Assembly: GCA_022226955.1 (NCBI GenBank)
Contig: CP092079.1
Span: 3,458,282-3,522,281, forward strand
Direction of reading: 5' to 3'
DNA length: 64,000 bases
DNA from: Nitrospira sp.
Lineage (GTDB): Bacteria > Nitrospirota > Nitrospiria > Nitrospirales > Nitrospiraceae
Shown here: positions 17,667 to 26,138 of the stretch, in pieces
How positions within the stretch are numbered: the first letter of the stretch is position 1
How the letters are laid out: each line of letters opens with the position of its first letter
Made by a program: the position numbers and the translations under genes
Notes under the pieces: generated by a model
Told to the model about the DNA's origin: nothing
Seen by the model: the letters and a program-made list of their open reading frames with translations, nothing else
The model's database searches: none

Positions 17667-18359
17667 CTACTGCTTCACTTGAAGCAACATATGCCCACGT
17701 CGATTTTGCTGATGGCACGACTCGGCATGATCGAAACAAAACGGCTGCTCCTTACCGAACGATACGATGGCGACTTGTTGGGGATTAATCCCGGCTTCAT
17801 GAAGGTACATCTTTGCCGCCTTTGCCCGTTTGTCCCCAAGAACCATGTTGTAATCGGTCGTTCCTCGCTCGTCGCAATGTCCTTCGATTTTCAAGACGGC
17901 ACCAGGATGATCTTTTAGCCAACTCGCATCGCGATCCAATGCTTCCATACCGGCATTCGATACGGTCCACTGATCGTAACCGAAGAACACATCCTGAAGC
18001 CCTGCTTCAATGGCCGCCTTCTCTTCCTTCGTCAACTCAGCTCGCCGCCTTACGGTGACATCGGAAGGATTCAGTGAGGCTCGATACCCACTTTGAGCCA
18101 AGCGCTCTTCATTAGGACTTTGAGAAAACCCGCTGAGCTCTCCCGGCTCTCCACCACGCGCCATCCCAGGGAAGTTAGGATTGACGCCTTCCCCATTCCA
18201 ATTCTTCGATTTATCGGCCTGCGACGATGCCGATTTGCCCGACTGCGCCGCGGTAACGTCTCCATCGGACTGGAGCCATTTCATACTGCAACCCTGAACT
18301 GTGATCATGACCAGTCCGAATATAATCGCGCTACCCATGGGCACATTTCTTCCCGTCAT
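17667..18359 (-). CDS. pal: Peptidoglycan-associated lipoprotein Pal (OmpA family)
   Basis: A 230-residue outer-membrane lipoprotein. The signal peptide ends in the lipobox VQGC, lipid site C24. A low-complexity Ser/Gly linker follows. The C-terminal OmpA-like domain contains VFFGYDQWTVS and the peptidoglycan-binding motif GHCDERGTTDYNMVLGDKRA. The start at 18359 is supported by a GAGGAG site in front and by the lipobox position. Partner tolQRAB genes are not in the window. The very C-terminal tail (SFGKEQPFCFDHAESC) has two Cys, as in some delta-type Pal proteins. Confidence 0.92.
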   Translation of the reverse strand: MTGRNVPMGSAIIFGLVMITVQGCSMKWLQSDGDVTAAQSGKSASSQADKSKNWNGEGVNPNFPGMARGGEPGELSGFSQSPNEERLAQSGYRASLNPSDVTVRRRAELTKEEKAAIEAGLQDVFFGYDQWTVSNAGMEALDRDASWLKDHPGAVLKIEGHCDERGTTDYNMVLGDKRAKAAKMYLHEAGINPQQVAIVSFGKEQPFCFDHAESCHQQNRRGHMLLQVKQ

Positions 18360-18780
18360 ACGATTCTCCTCAGTTAATAATTCTCTGCGCAATACGATTG
18401 TCGCAGCCTCTATCGTATCCACGCCTCGAATCTGCATGGATTCATAGCCTGTAAGAGGCCTGAGCTTCATTGCGTGAAGCCGATCCGTGCAAATCGTTAG
18501 ATCAACTATAGCACCGGGCTCAAAATTGTCTTCCTTGGACAAGGCCTCTCTAGGTTGCGTCAAAAAATCTTCCATCGAAAGGACGGCAGGCCTCTACATG
18601 TGACTCAAGACTGCCGAATGGATGTAGGCTGGCAAGCGCGAGAAACCTAATTTACATGAGAAAATACAGCTATTTGAGGAGTATCTCTGCTGAACATGAG
18701 TGCGGACAAGCGAGAAGTAATGCGGAGGGCTACGCGAACGAGGGATCGAACGGCTCTGCCATTTCCGATTGGAGGGACAC
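18360..18780. other. Intergenic region upstream of Pal
   Basis: About 420 bases without a supported gene. The Pal frame stays open to 18575, but the residues before the chosen start resemble no Pal leader. A minus-strand frame at 18594-18848 overlaps the 46-residue gene out of frame and is Arg/Ser-rich, so it was set aside. Pal promoter elements are probably here but no clear pair was found. Confidence 0.5.
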
Positions 18781-18921
18781 TTAATGTGGTGCCCTACGAT
18801 CCGACCATCGAGCCGGTCGCATAATCGTCCCCAATCCGGCAACGGCACAGATTAGGGCCAACATCGCAAGACCGACAGCAAGAAGAAAACCTGCCTTTAC
18901 CTCGTGCAATACAGGGATCAT
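18781..18921 (-). CDS. Small membrane protein, 46 residues
   Basis: A short gene with ATG at 18921 preceded seven bases upstream by GGGAGGGAG, a strong ribosome site. The product has a short N-terminal lead (MIPVLHEVKAG), one transmembrane segment (FLLAVGLAMLALICAVAGLG) and a basic tail (MRPARWSDRR). A basic tail after a single segment predicts N-out/C-in topology. It begins 21 bases after the zinc-ribbon gene at 18943-19110, so the two form a unit. Function unknown. Confidence 0.7.
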   Translation of the reverse strand: MIPVLHEVKAGFLLAVGLAMLALICAVAGLGTIMRPARWSDRRAPH

Positions 18922-18942
18922 CGTTGCTCCCTCCCAATCTAT

Positions 18943-19110
18943 TTACCCACACTGCCATCCGCACTTGCAAGACCAGGCACTCATGGGCTCATCCTTTTGG
19001 AGGATCCGACCACAGCAAGGACAAGAACGAGTCCATCGGTGCCGGACTGATGCTGTAATTCTACCAGGCCACCCTCCCGCGCGTCTTTCTTTTCGGAAAA
19101 AACCGGCCAT
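18943..19110 (-). CDS. Small zinc-ribbon protein, 55 residues
   Basis: ATG at 19110 follows a GATGAGG site eight bases upstream. The product has an Arg-rich half (FRKERRAGGWPGRITASVRHR) and then CPCC and CKCGWQCG clusters: Cys30, 32 and 33, then Cys48, 50 and 54. This is a probable zinc ribbon with extra cysteines. The basic half suggests nucleic-acid or membrane-surface binding. It is the first gene of a two-gene unit with the 46-residue membrane protein. No family recognised. Confidence 0.65.
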   Translation of the reverse strand: MAGFFRKERRAGGWPGRITASVRHRWTRSCPCCGRILQKDEPMSAWSCKCGWQCG

Positions 19111-19290
19111 GGGATAAGCCTCATCTCAATTTCTTCTATTCTAAGAGATAGGTCATGAGAATTCTATTCCTCTTTGGCGGAAGGAAAAACAACGAGCACC
19201 GCGAGCAGGCAAGTCAGAAAAGCCAATCCGCTGCTTATTTTTCAATTATTTATCAACCAGCAAGCCGGCGCGGCAGGCGCTCGCTATCAA

Positions 19291-19367
<77 letters not shown>

Positions 19368-19460
19368 ACAGCAGTAGTTCAATCACTTCTGCGGCAGAAA
19401 TGTCAAGGATGACCGAAGCGCCACCTCTGCCACGGCTAGAAAGATCACGACCTGCCCGAT

Positions 19461-19967
19461 CTACCGCTGGACGGAAGGAAGAATCGTCTCAACGATTTGA
19501 TTGATGGTACATCCATCGGTGGGCACAATATGGTCGGCGGCTTCTCGATATTTTGGCGTGCGCACCGCCAGCACTTCCTCGATTTCCTCAACAAATGATT
19601 TGGCACCTGTCAGCGACGGGCGCTGGGTATCGCGCCCGATGCGCGATGCGATCGTCGCGACAGAAGCGGTCAGCCAAAACAGCCTGCCGTTTTTTTTCAA
19701 ACAGGCCACATTCTCCTGACGAAGAATCGCTCCTCCACCGGTATCGATGATCAATTTATCTTGGGCGGAAAAGTCTCGGCAGACGGTCGATTCAAGATCG
19801 CGAAAATACTCCCAGCCATGTTGCGCGACGATCTCGGGCACGGATTGCTCCGCCCGCCGAACAATTTCCGCATCGGTCGAAACCAGCCGCCAGCCAAGCC
19901 GTGCGGCCAGTACTTTCCCAACCGTGCTTTTCCCTGTCCCGCGATATCCGGTCAGCACAATGTTCAT
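19461..19967 (-). CDS. aroK: Shikimate kinase
   Basis: Phosphorylates shikimate at O3 with ATP. The 168-residue protein has Walker A GYRGTGKST (7-15), the STDAEIVRR segment (DxD-equivalent), the IDTGGGAI glycine motif for shikimate and the RPSLTG lid/adenine region. The start at 19967 overlaps the aroE stop by 4 bases. An in-frame extension upstream covers aroE coding sequence and is rejected. Together with aroE this is a shikimate pair separate from the aroA/aroF cluster near 38-41 kb. Confidence 0.95.
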   Translation of the reverse strand: MNIVLTGYRGTGKSTVGKVLAARLGWRLVSTDAEIVRRAEQSVPEIVAQHGWEYFRDLESTVCRDFSAQDKLIIDTGGGAILRQENVACLKKNGRLFWLTASVATIASRIGRDTQRPSLTGAKSFVEEIEEVLAVRTPKYREAADHIVPTDGCTINQIVETILPSVQR

Positions 19968-20818
19968 CGGAAACGAGACTCCAGGACGGTTCGCATAACA
20001 TCCACCGGAGCCGTCTGATCGGTCCACAACTCGAATTGCGCGGCAGCTTGATGCAGGAACATTTCCAACCCGGGAATCGTGACACATCCTGCCCGCCGAG
20101 CATCCTTCAGCAATTGTGTCTCGCGCGGATTGTAGACAATATCCATCACGGCCAGGCCCGCATGTAACAACGGCGCCGGCACGCAGGTCCCTTCAACCTT
20201 TGGAGACATGCCAATCGGAGTACAGTGAACCAGGATTTGTGCAGTGGGAAGCGTCTTTCCCAGCGCGGCTTCATCGAGATGAGCCTCTTCCACGGAAAGC
20301 GACGTTTTCGAGCGAAGATCTGCAGCCAATCTCGACCGCTCGTTTTCGTCCACGCCAAGCAACGTTACGCCCGCAAGTCCTGGCTCCCCGGCAAGTGCAA
20401 ACGCAATCGCTCGCGCAGCCCCTCCCGATCCCAACAACACAACACGCTTTCCGGCGAGAGGCCCAACTCCTCCACGAAGCGCACGCATCGCGCCAATAGC
20501 ATCGGTGTTGTACCCCACCAGCGCGCCCTGCTTTGCCACAATCGTATTGATAGCTCCGATATGCCTGGCGGTGGAATCCACGTCGTCGAGATAGGGAATC
20601 GACGAAACCTTGTGAGGGATCGTGACGCTGGCACCTCGAAACCCGCCCAGCGCGCGAAGCCCCTTGATCGCGTCGCCGATTGCCTCGACTCGAAACGCGA
20701 GGTACAACAGATTCAACCGGAGTTGCTGGAATGCCGCGTTATGGATGGCGGGAGACAGCGAATGCTCGACGGGATTTCCAATAACTCCGCAGAACCCTGT
20801 ATGCGCGTCAATCTCCAT
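19964..20818 (-). CDS. aroE: Shikimate dehydrogenase
   Basis: NADPH-dependent reduction of 3-dehydroshikimate. The 284-residue protein has the shikimate-binding VEHSLSPAIHN motif near the N-terminus, the catalytic-lysine motif VTIPHK, NTDAIGA and a Rossmann loop LGSGGAARA. The start at 20818 (MEIDAHTG) is chosen because AGGTGA lies seven bases upstream; ATG at 20824 is six bases earlier and too close to that site. Its 4-base overlap with aroK indicates coupled translation. Confidence 0.95.
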   Translation of the reverse strand: MEIDAHTGFCGVIGNPVEHSLSPAIHNAAFQQLRLNLLYLAFRVEAIGDAIKGLRALGGFRGASVTIPHKVSSIPYLDDVDSTARHIGAINTIVAKQGALVGYNTDAIGAMRALRGGVGPLAGKRVVLLGSGGAARAIAFALAGEPGLAGVTLLGVDENERSRLAADLRSKTSLSVEEAHLDEAALGKTLPTAQILVHCTPIGMSPKVEGTCVPAPLLHAGLAVMDIVYNPRETQLLKDARRAGCVTIPGLEMFLHQAAAQFELWTDQTAPVDVMRTVLESRFR

Positions 20819-20856
20819 AGTCATCTCACCTGTTACTCTCGCGCCAGTTGAACTGC

Positions 20857-21612
20857 TCACCACACGGTCATTCCACCGTCAATGCGAAACGTCCCGCCGG
20901 TCACCCATGCCGATTCGTCCGACGCGAGATACAAGACCATACTCGCCACTTCTTCGGGCTTGCCTGGGCGGCGGATTGGATAGTGCGACAAGATCGATCC
21001 GAGCTGATCGGGATTGGCCATCAAGGGAGCGGCCATCGGCGTATCGATCAGGCCTGGATTCACCACATTGCAGCGAATCCCATCGGTGGCGTAATCGATC
21101 GCGATTGATCGAGTGAGCGCGTCGAGTGCGCCTTTGGACGCCGCATATGCAGATAAGAGAGGAATGCCGACCAAGCTGGCGATCGATGAAATATTGACGA
21201 TGGATCCGCCGGCCTGTTTGAGCATTTCGGGAATGACCGCTCGCATCATGCGAAACACGCCAGTCACATTCACATCCAGCACATGCATCCAGGCCGCATC
21301 GTCCATTTCATGAAGGCGCTTTCCGAAATCTCCGACACCGGCATTATTCACCAGCACATCGATTTTTCGAAACGACGCTAACGCCTGCTGAACCACCGTC
21401 CGCGCATGGTCGTCATCCGTCACCGACCCGGCGACCGCGAGCACCTTGCCGCCATGCGCTGAGATTTCACGGACGACCCGGTCGAGTTCGGCTTGGCGGC
21501 GGCCCGTAATCACAATCGCCGCCCCCTCTTCGGCAAACCGTTTAGCAACCGACTCTCCAATGCCGGCATTCCCACCCGTAATTAATGCGACCTTTCCTTC
21601 CAGTCGTTTCAT
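20857..21612 (-). CDS. Short-chain dehydrogenase/reductase (FabG-like)
   Basis: A 251-residue classical SDR. The nucleotide motif is TGGNAGIG near residue 11-18, with NNAG and the catalytic Ser (NISSIAS) and YAASK following. The late NPGLIDTPM and C-terminal GGTFRIDGG are typical. The Arg after the second glycine motif (TGRRQAEL) suggests NADP preference. The substrate is not evident; a 3-oxoacyl-ACP reductase or an alcohol/sugar dehydrogenase are options. The start overlaps the trmI stop by 4 bases. The next gene, aroE, starts 38 bases later. Confidence 0.9.
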   Translation of the reverse strand: MKRLEGKVALITGGNAGIGESVAKRFAEEGAAIVITGRRQAELDRVVREISAHGGKVLAVAGSVTDDDHARTVVQQALASFRKIDVLVNNAGVGDFGKRLHEMDDAAWMHVLDVNVTGVFRMMRAVIPEMLKQAGGSIVNISSIASLVGIPLLSAYAASKGALDALTRSIAIDYATDGIRCNVVNPGLIDTPMAAPLMANPDQLGSILSHYPIRRPGKPEEVASMVLYLASDESAWVTGGTFRIDGGMTVW

Positions 21613-22487
21613 GATGCCGCCCCTTCTATATCGCTGTTCCCGAGGGACTCCGAGACCATCGCCTCCGCAAGCTCCGGCTCGCGACTCATCCCCAGCAAGC
21701 CCGGCTCGACCTTCCTCGCTACCGTGATAAACCCTGAATGAGCCACCATCCGATGGTCGGGGCGAACGCTTCGCCCCAATACCGACCACGTACGGATGAG
21801 TGACTCGAAGGTCTCCACCATGCCGAATACCTTCGCCTGCTCAAGCGCTTCAACTGTCTGAACCACTTGTGGAACCGTCGGCACAAAACTCAGATAGATA
21901 CCGCCAGATCGCAAGGCTTTCGCCGCATGCGGCACGACCTGCCAGGGCTCCGGCAAATCGAGCACGACGCGATCGAACGGAACCCCATCCTCCAAGAGAT
22001 CGATCCCCTCATACGCACTCTTCTTCAATGACACAAGATTCGGCGTCTGCCCTAAATAGCGATTAATATTCTTCAGCGCCGTTGCGGCAAAGTCTTCTCG
22101 CAAGTCGTACGTCACCACGAGGCCCTGCGGCCCGACGAGGCGCAAGAGCGCCATGGTCAGCGCACCGGAACCGGTCCCAGCCTCGAAAACGCGCGCGCCA
22201 GGATACACGTCCGCCCACATTGGAATGAGCGCCAGATCCTTGGGGTACAGCACCTGCGCGCCACGAGGCATTTTCAGAACGTAGTCGCCGAAGGTCGGGC
22301 GCAGCGCCAGCATCTTCTTCCCCCCCGACAATGTCACCACCGTCCCATCGGGACGCCCGATCATGTCGTCATGGGGAATCTTCTGTCCGCTAAACTGATA
22401 CGTCTCTCCCGCCTTGAGCGTCAGCGCGTACTGCCGCCCTTTCTTGTCGACGAGATGGATGCGTTCGCCCGATAAAAGTTGTGACAT
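21609..22487 (-). CDS. trmI: tRNA (adenine-58-N1)-methyltransferase
   Basis: SAM-dependent methylation of A58 in the T-loop of tRNAs. The 292-residue protein has the N-terminal small domain with GDYVLKMPRGAQVLYPKD. The SAM motif is VFEAGTGSGALTMAL. The VVLDLPEPWQVVPHA segment is the family's active-site loop. First gene of the run trmI-SDR-aroE-aroK, with overlapping stop/start to the SDR. Confidence 0.94.
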   Translation of the reverse strand: MSQLLSGERIHLVDKKGRQYALTLKAGETYQFSGQKIPHDDMIGRPDGTVVTLSGGKKMLALRPTFGDYVLKMPRGAQVLYPKDLALIPMWADVYPGARVFEAGTGSGALTMALLRLVGPQGLVVTYDLREDFAATALKNINRYLGQTPNLVSLKKSAYEGIDLLEDGVPFDRVVLDLPEPWQVVPHAAKALRSGGIYLSFVPTVPQVVQTVEALEQAKVFGMVETFESLIRTWSVLGRSVRPDHRMVAHSGFITVARKVEPGLLGMSREPELAEAMVSESLGNSDIEGAAS

Positions 22488-22874
22488 GGGGCGGCATTCT
22501 AGGAGGTTCGTTCTCTTCTTTGCAACCGATGATACGAAGCGCCGTAATTGGCCTCTCCCGACATCACGCCTAAACGCGATCTACTCTTTTCAGTGAGTCG
22601 GGACTGCTTCATCAACTCGAGGGCGACCACAGGGAGAAAAGTGTGGCAGATCAGCTAGCGCGCAGTGCAAATCCTACATAGTTGCCGCATTCGCATCACA
22701 CTTCAGTTTGGATTCTCTCATTAAGCCTCCCTAATCTTGCTGCAATATCTTCAGGATTGCAGACCCGCCTTCTCATATTCAATCCAGCATCACTCTTGCT
22801 TCGTAGATGTACATAAGAAGCAAAAAGACCGATGAATCTTCTTGCTCCCAAACGACTCTAACAGGAGTGCATGG
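22488..22874. other. Intergenic region between trmI and the sigma factor gene
   Basis: About 390 bases between divergent genes with no supported coding sequence. A 7-bp hairpin (CTGCAAT at 22740-22746 with ATTGCAG at 22756-22762) is the only structure noticed. It lies about 110 bases before the sigma gene and has no T-run. Promoters for both flanking genes must be here but none is clear. Confidence 0.5.
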
Positions 22875-24170
22875 ATGCGAAACCAAGAGACCACAAGAGG
22901 TGACGCGATGGAACATGAAGACTTGCGGGTAACAGAAAACGTAGACGACCAGACCATGACAGCCGACCTCGACCGCGACGACGCTGACGCCAGCGATGCG
23001 ATTGAAGCGATCGGCCGAGAAGCGGAAATGGATGCCGAGCCGGCAGAACAAGAGATGGAAGCCGCCACGCTCAAAACAAGCCCTGGCGCAAGCCCCTTCC
23101 TCCTGGAATCGCTCTATTTCCGCTCGTTCGGCGAGCGCGCACTCCTGACACGGGAAGAAGAGATCGCCTTGGCAAAGCGCCTGGACGAAGGCTCACGCCG
23201 CATTCGAACCGCATTGAAGGGGACATTGAAGATTCTGGCGCGCGCAAAGCGCACCCCCATTCTGCTGGAATCGACAAAGGCCCTTCAACTGGCGCGCGGA
23301 CTCAGCGGATTCTCCGCCACCGCGCTCGATAAGGTCGAGCAGGCAATGCTGAATATTCTGAAACCGGTGGACCGGGATACAAAGCCGGCAGCCACCGTCG
23401 CGAAACAGCTCAAGGCTTTGCTCGATGAGATTCGCGCTGCCCGGCTTGTCTTAGAGCGAGGGAAAGACGAGATGGTCCGTTGCAATCTCCGTCTAGTGGT
23501 GGATATCGCAAAACATTACACCCATCGAGGGCTGACCTTGTTAGATCTGGTGCAAGAAGGAAACATCGGATTGATGAAGGCCGCTGAACGGTATCAACAC
23601 CGAAAGGGTTTCAAGTTCAGCACCTATGCGACCTGGTGGATTCGCCAAGGGATCACGCGGGCGCTGGCGGACCAGTCGCGGACAATCCGTATCCCCGTGC
23701 ACCAGACAGAGGCCTCCAGTCGAATTCTCAGAGTCACGCGCCGGCTCGGCCAACAGTTTGGCCGTCCGGCCAAACTGGAAGAAATTGCCAGCGTCCTGCG
23801 AATGAGGCCGGAACGGTTGCAGGAAACCGTGCAGGCCTTTCAAGAGCCCGTCGCACTCGAACGGCCAGTCGGAGACGGGGATACGGAGTTCGGGGAGATG
23901 ATTCCCGATCACCAAATCCCGCCACCCGATGCGCATGTGCATCGTACCGAGATGACGCAACAGCTGGATCGCATCTTAAATACTTTGACGCCAAGAGAGC
24001 AGACGGTCATCCGGCTCCGGTTCGGAATCGGGCACGATGAGCCCTGCACCCTTGAGCAAGTCGGCCAAAATCTGTCGGTGACCCGTGAACGAATCCGGCA
24101 AATCGAGGCCAAAGCCTTAAAGAAGCTCAAGACTCCGGAGATCAAAGAGCTGTTTGCGGCAATCAAGTAA
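22875..24170 (+). CDS. Sigma-70 family RNA polymerase sigma factor (RpoD/RpoS type)
   Basis: A 431-residue primary-type sigma factor. An acidic N-terminal tail of about 60 residues replaces region 1.1. Region 1.2 follows (SPFLLESLYFRSFGERALLTREEE). Region 2 has the hallmark NLRLVVDIAKHY, LDLVQEGNIGLM and FSTYATWWIRQGITRA for -10 melting. Region 4 (LTPREQTVIRLRFGIG, LSVTRERIRQIEAKAL) reads the -35 box. Lack of a full region 1.1 and no dnaG neighbour point to a group 2 alternative factor. Two starts are credible: 22875 (AGGAG seven bases upstream) and 22908 (AGAGGTGA five bases upstream). A strong hairpin terminator follows. Confidence 0.93.
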   Translation: MRNQETTRGDAMEHEDLRVTENVDDQTMTADLDRDDADASDAIEAIGREAEMDAEPAEQEMEAATLKTSPGASPFLLESLYFRSFGERALLTREEEIALAKRLDEGSRRIRTALKGTLKILARAKRTPILLESTKALQLARGLSGFSATALDKVEQAMLNILKPVDRDTKPAATVAKQLKALLDEIRAARLVLERGKDEMVRCNLRLVVDIAKHYTHRGLTLLDLVQEGNIGLMKAAERYQHRKGFKFSTYATWWIRQGITRALADQSRTIRIPVHQTEASSRILRVTRRLGQQFGRPAKLEEIASVLRMRPERLQETVQAFQEPVALERPVGDGDTEFGEMIPDHQIPPPDAHVHRTEMTQQLDRILNTLTPREQTVIRLRFGIGHDEPCTLEQVGQNLSVTRERIRQIEAKALKKLKTPEIKELFAAIK

Positions 24171-24186
24171 TCCTGCCCTCTCCGTC

Positions 24187-24226
24187 AACCGGCGCGCGAG
24201 CTCCCTCGCGCGCCGGTTCCGTCTTT
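24187..24226 (+). terminator. Intrinsic terminator after the sigma factor gene
   Basis: A perfect 14-bp stem, 24187-24200 with 24205-24218, closes a 4-base loop (CTCC) and is followed by CCGTCTTTCC. It begins 17 bases after the stop codon. Confidence 0.85.
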
Positions 24227-24297
24227 CCCCAACCTCTCAGGTATGAGAGAATGCAATCCACGGTAGATTCGCATTTCTTACGTATCGAACAATACCG

Positions 24298-25344
24298 ATG
24301 ACGTTGCCTCAACCATTCACTAAGCTTCTGTTGCCATTGACCGTGAAGATCCTCACCGTCGCAACCCTTGCGACTTTCACATGGCACACTCCCGCAATTG
24401 CTGACGAAAAACCCCTATCCGTACCGGCTGCCGTCGCCAAGGTCCGCCCCTCCGTCGTCACGATTTTGACCCGCGGCATGCCCTCAGCGCCATCCTTGCA
24501 TGGCGCCCAATCTGGCTCCGGCTCTGGCATTGTGCTCGACACCACCGGCTACATTCTGACGAACAACCATCTGGTGGAAGGGGTCACCAGTCTCGTCGTG
24601 GGATTACCAACCGGACGATTGACGCCAGGGCGTGTGACGGCGCGTGACTTTCTCTTGGATCTCGCCTTGGTCAAGATTAACGCGACGGATCTTGCTCCAG
24701 CCACGCTGAAAGCATCCGCAACCTTGGAGATCGGAGAAACTGTCGTCGCGATCGGGAACCCCTTGGCCCTCAAGGGAGGATCGACGGTTACTGTAGGGGT
24801 CGTCAGCGCGCTGGAACGTTCGGTGCTCACCCCGAACGGCGAGACGCTCTACGATCTGATCCAGACGGACGCGGCGATCAACCCCGGCAATAGCGGTGGC
24901 CCGCTCGTGGATTTATCCGGCCAAGTCGTCGGCATCAATGTCGCGATTGCGCCGTCGGCTCAAGCGATCAGTTATGCCATTGCCATTGAAGCCGTCTATC
25001 CTCACATCCGTTCAATGATGCTGCGCGGGACCATCTCTCGGCCTGACTTCGGCTTTACACCGGTCACGGTCACTCCCAGTATCGCCGCCAGTTTTGGGTT
25101 GGAGGCAGAGCGCGGGATTCTCGCGCTGAATGTGGATCCGGCCAAGATCGCCGGCACGGCGGGCTTGCAAACAGGAGATGTCATCACCGCCCTGGATCAA
25201 CGCCAGCTCTACAATATGGGGGACTTCTGGCATAGCGCGATGCAGGAAGACGAGCAGCCCTCTCTTCACATGACCATCCAGGGACGCACCGGCCAGACCA
25301 CCTTGACCATGCCACGGCCAGCGATGCAGAAATTCACGCCATGA
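24298..25344 (+). CDS. HtrA/DegP-like periplasmic serine protease with one PDZ domain
   Basis: A 348-residue exported protease for envelope protein quality control. A signal segment ends near PAIADEK. The trypsin-like domain shows the triad as His in ILTNNHLV, Asp in LLDLALVK and Ser in NPGNSGGPL. A single C-terminal PDZ-like region (GILALNVDPAKIAGTAGLQTGDVI) follows; DegP has two. The loop order and length match DegS/HtrA-type trimers. The stop overlaps the lipB start by 4 bases. Start at 24298 is the only Met before the signal peptide and has no clear ribosome site. Confidence 0.9.
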   Translation: MTLPQPFTKLLLPLTVKILTVATLATFTWHTPAIADEKPLSVPAAVAKVRPSVVTILTRGMPSAPSLHGAQSGSGSGIVLDTTGYILTNNHLVEGVTSLVVGLPTGRLTPGRVTARDFLLDLALVKINATDLAPATLKASATLEIGETVVAIGNPLALKGGSTVTVGVVSALERSVLTPNGETLYDLIQTDAAINPGNSGGPLVDLSGQVVGINVAIAPSAQAISYAIAIEAVYPHIRSMMLRGTISRPDFGFTPVTVTPSIAASFGLEAERGILALNVDPAKIAGTAGLQTGDVITALDQRQLYNMGDFWHSAMQEDEQPSLHMTIQGRTGQTTLTMPRPAMQKFTP

Positions 25345-26102
25345 CAGCACCGGCTACTCTCAACAGATCTACCGTCATCGGCCAATCCAAACCATGCGAG
25401 TCCCACGCTTCGACAGAACTGCTCTGGTTTTCTTCGCCGGTCCGCTACGCGGATGCTTGGGACCTTCAGATGCGGCTGCATCGCGAGCGAGTCAGAAACT
25501 CACGGCCCGATACCATCCTTATCCTCGAACACCAGCCGGTCTATACCGTCGGTCGGCGAACCCTGGTTTCTGACTGGGGAGGCGATCCCACGGCAAGCCA
25601 CAGGGACGGAATCGAAGTCTACCACGTCAACCGGGGAGGCTCTGTGACCTATCATGGACCCGGGCAACTCGTGTTGTACCCAATCCTTCGCCTAACCGAT
25701 CATGTCAGAGGGGTGAGGGCTTATGTGGAGCGCCTCGAAGAAACGGTGGTTCAATGTCTGCGGCAGAACGGGATTGCCGGCCATCGCCAAGCGAAGACCC
25801 CGGGCATATGGGTGACAGGTCTCCACCAAGCCAAGATTGCATCGATCGGCATTCGTGTGGATCGAGGCGTGACCATGCACGGGCTGGCTCTTAATGTAGA
25901 CATGGACCTCTCACCATTTCACAGCATCACTCCCTGCGGCTTGCACGACAGTCATGCGACGTCGATGGCTGAGGTCGCCGGCCAGCCGATGTCCACCGTG
26001 GCCGTGGCACACTCGCTTCTGGATCAACTGAAGCAGACCTTAGCCCTTAGATGGATCCACGCACCGGCGCCCATCGACTTCCATGCTATTGCGCGGCCGT
26101 AG
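25341..26102 (+). CDS. lipB: Lipoyl(octanoyl) transferase
   Basis: Moves octanoyl from acyl carrier protein to lipoyl domains, the first step of lipoate synthesis. The 253-residue protein carries the family motifs GRR (VYTVGRRT), RGGSVTYHGPGQLV, the catalytic lysine in AKIASIGIRV and the Cys motif ITPCGL. An N-terminal extension of about 25 residues precedes the core. Its start overlaps the HtrA-like protease stop (ATGA). lipA is not in the window. Confidence 0.94.
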   Translation: MTAPATLNRSTVIGQSKPCESHASTELLWFSSPVRYADAWDLQMRLHRERVRNSRPDTILILEHQPVYTVGRRTLVSDWGGDPTASHRDGIEVYHVNRGGSVTYHGPGQLVLYPILRLTDHVRGVRAYVERLEETVVQCLRQNGIAGHRQAKTPGIWVTGLHQAKIASIGIRVDRGVTMHGLALNVDMDLSPFHSITPCGLHDSHATSMAEVAGQPMSTVAVAHSLLDQLKQTLALRWIHAPAPIDFHAIARP

Positions 26103-26138
26103 CCGCGACAATCTCTCCAGATACGGAATGAGGACAAG

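Noticed and set aside
18594-18848. 84-residue minus-strand frame
   Set aside because: Overlaps the better-supported 46-residue gene out of frame and is Arg/Ser-rich without a ribosome site.
22859-22894. Very short leader peptide frame before the sigma factor
   Set aside because: Its start is only three bases from the AGGAG site, too close, and it has no regulatory residue pattern.
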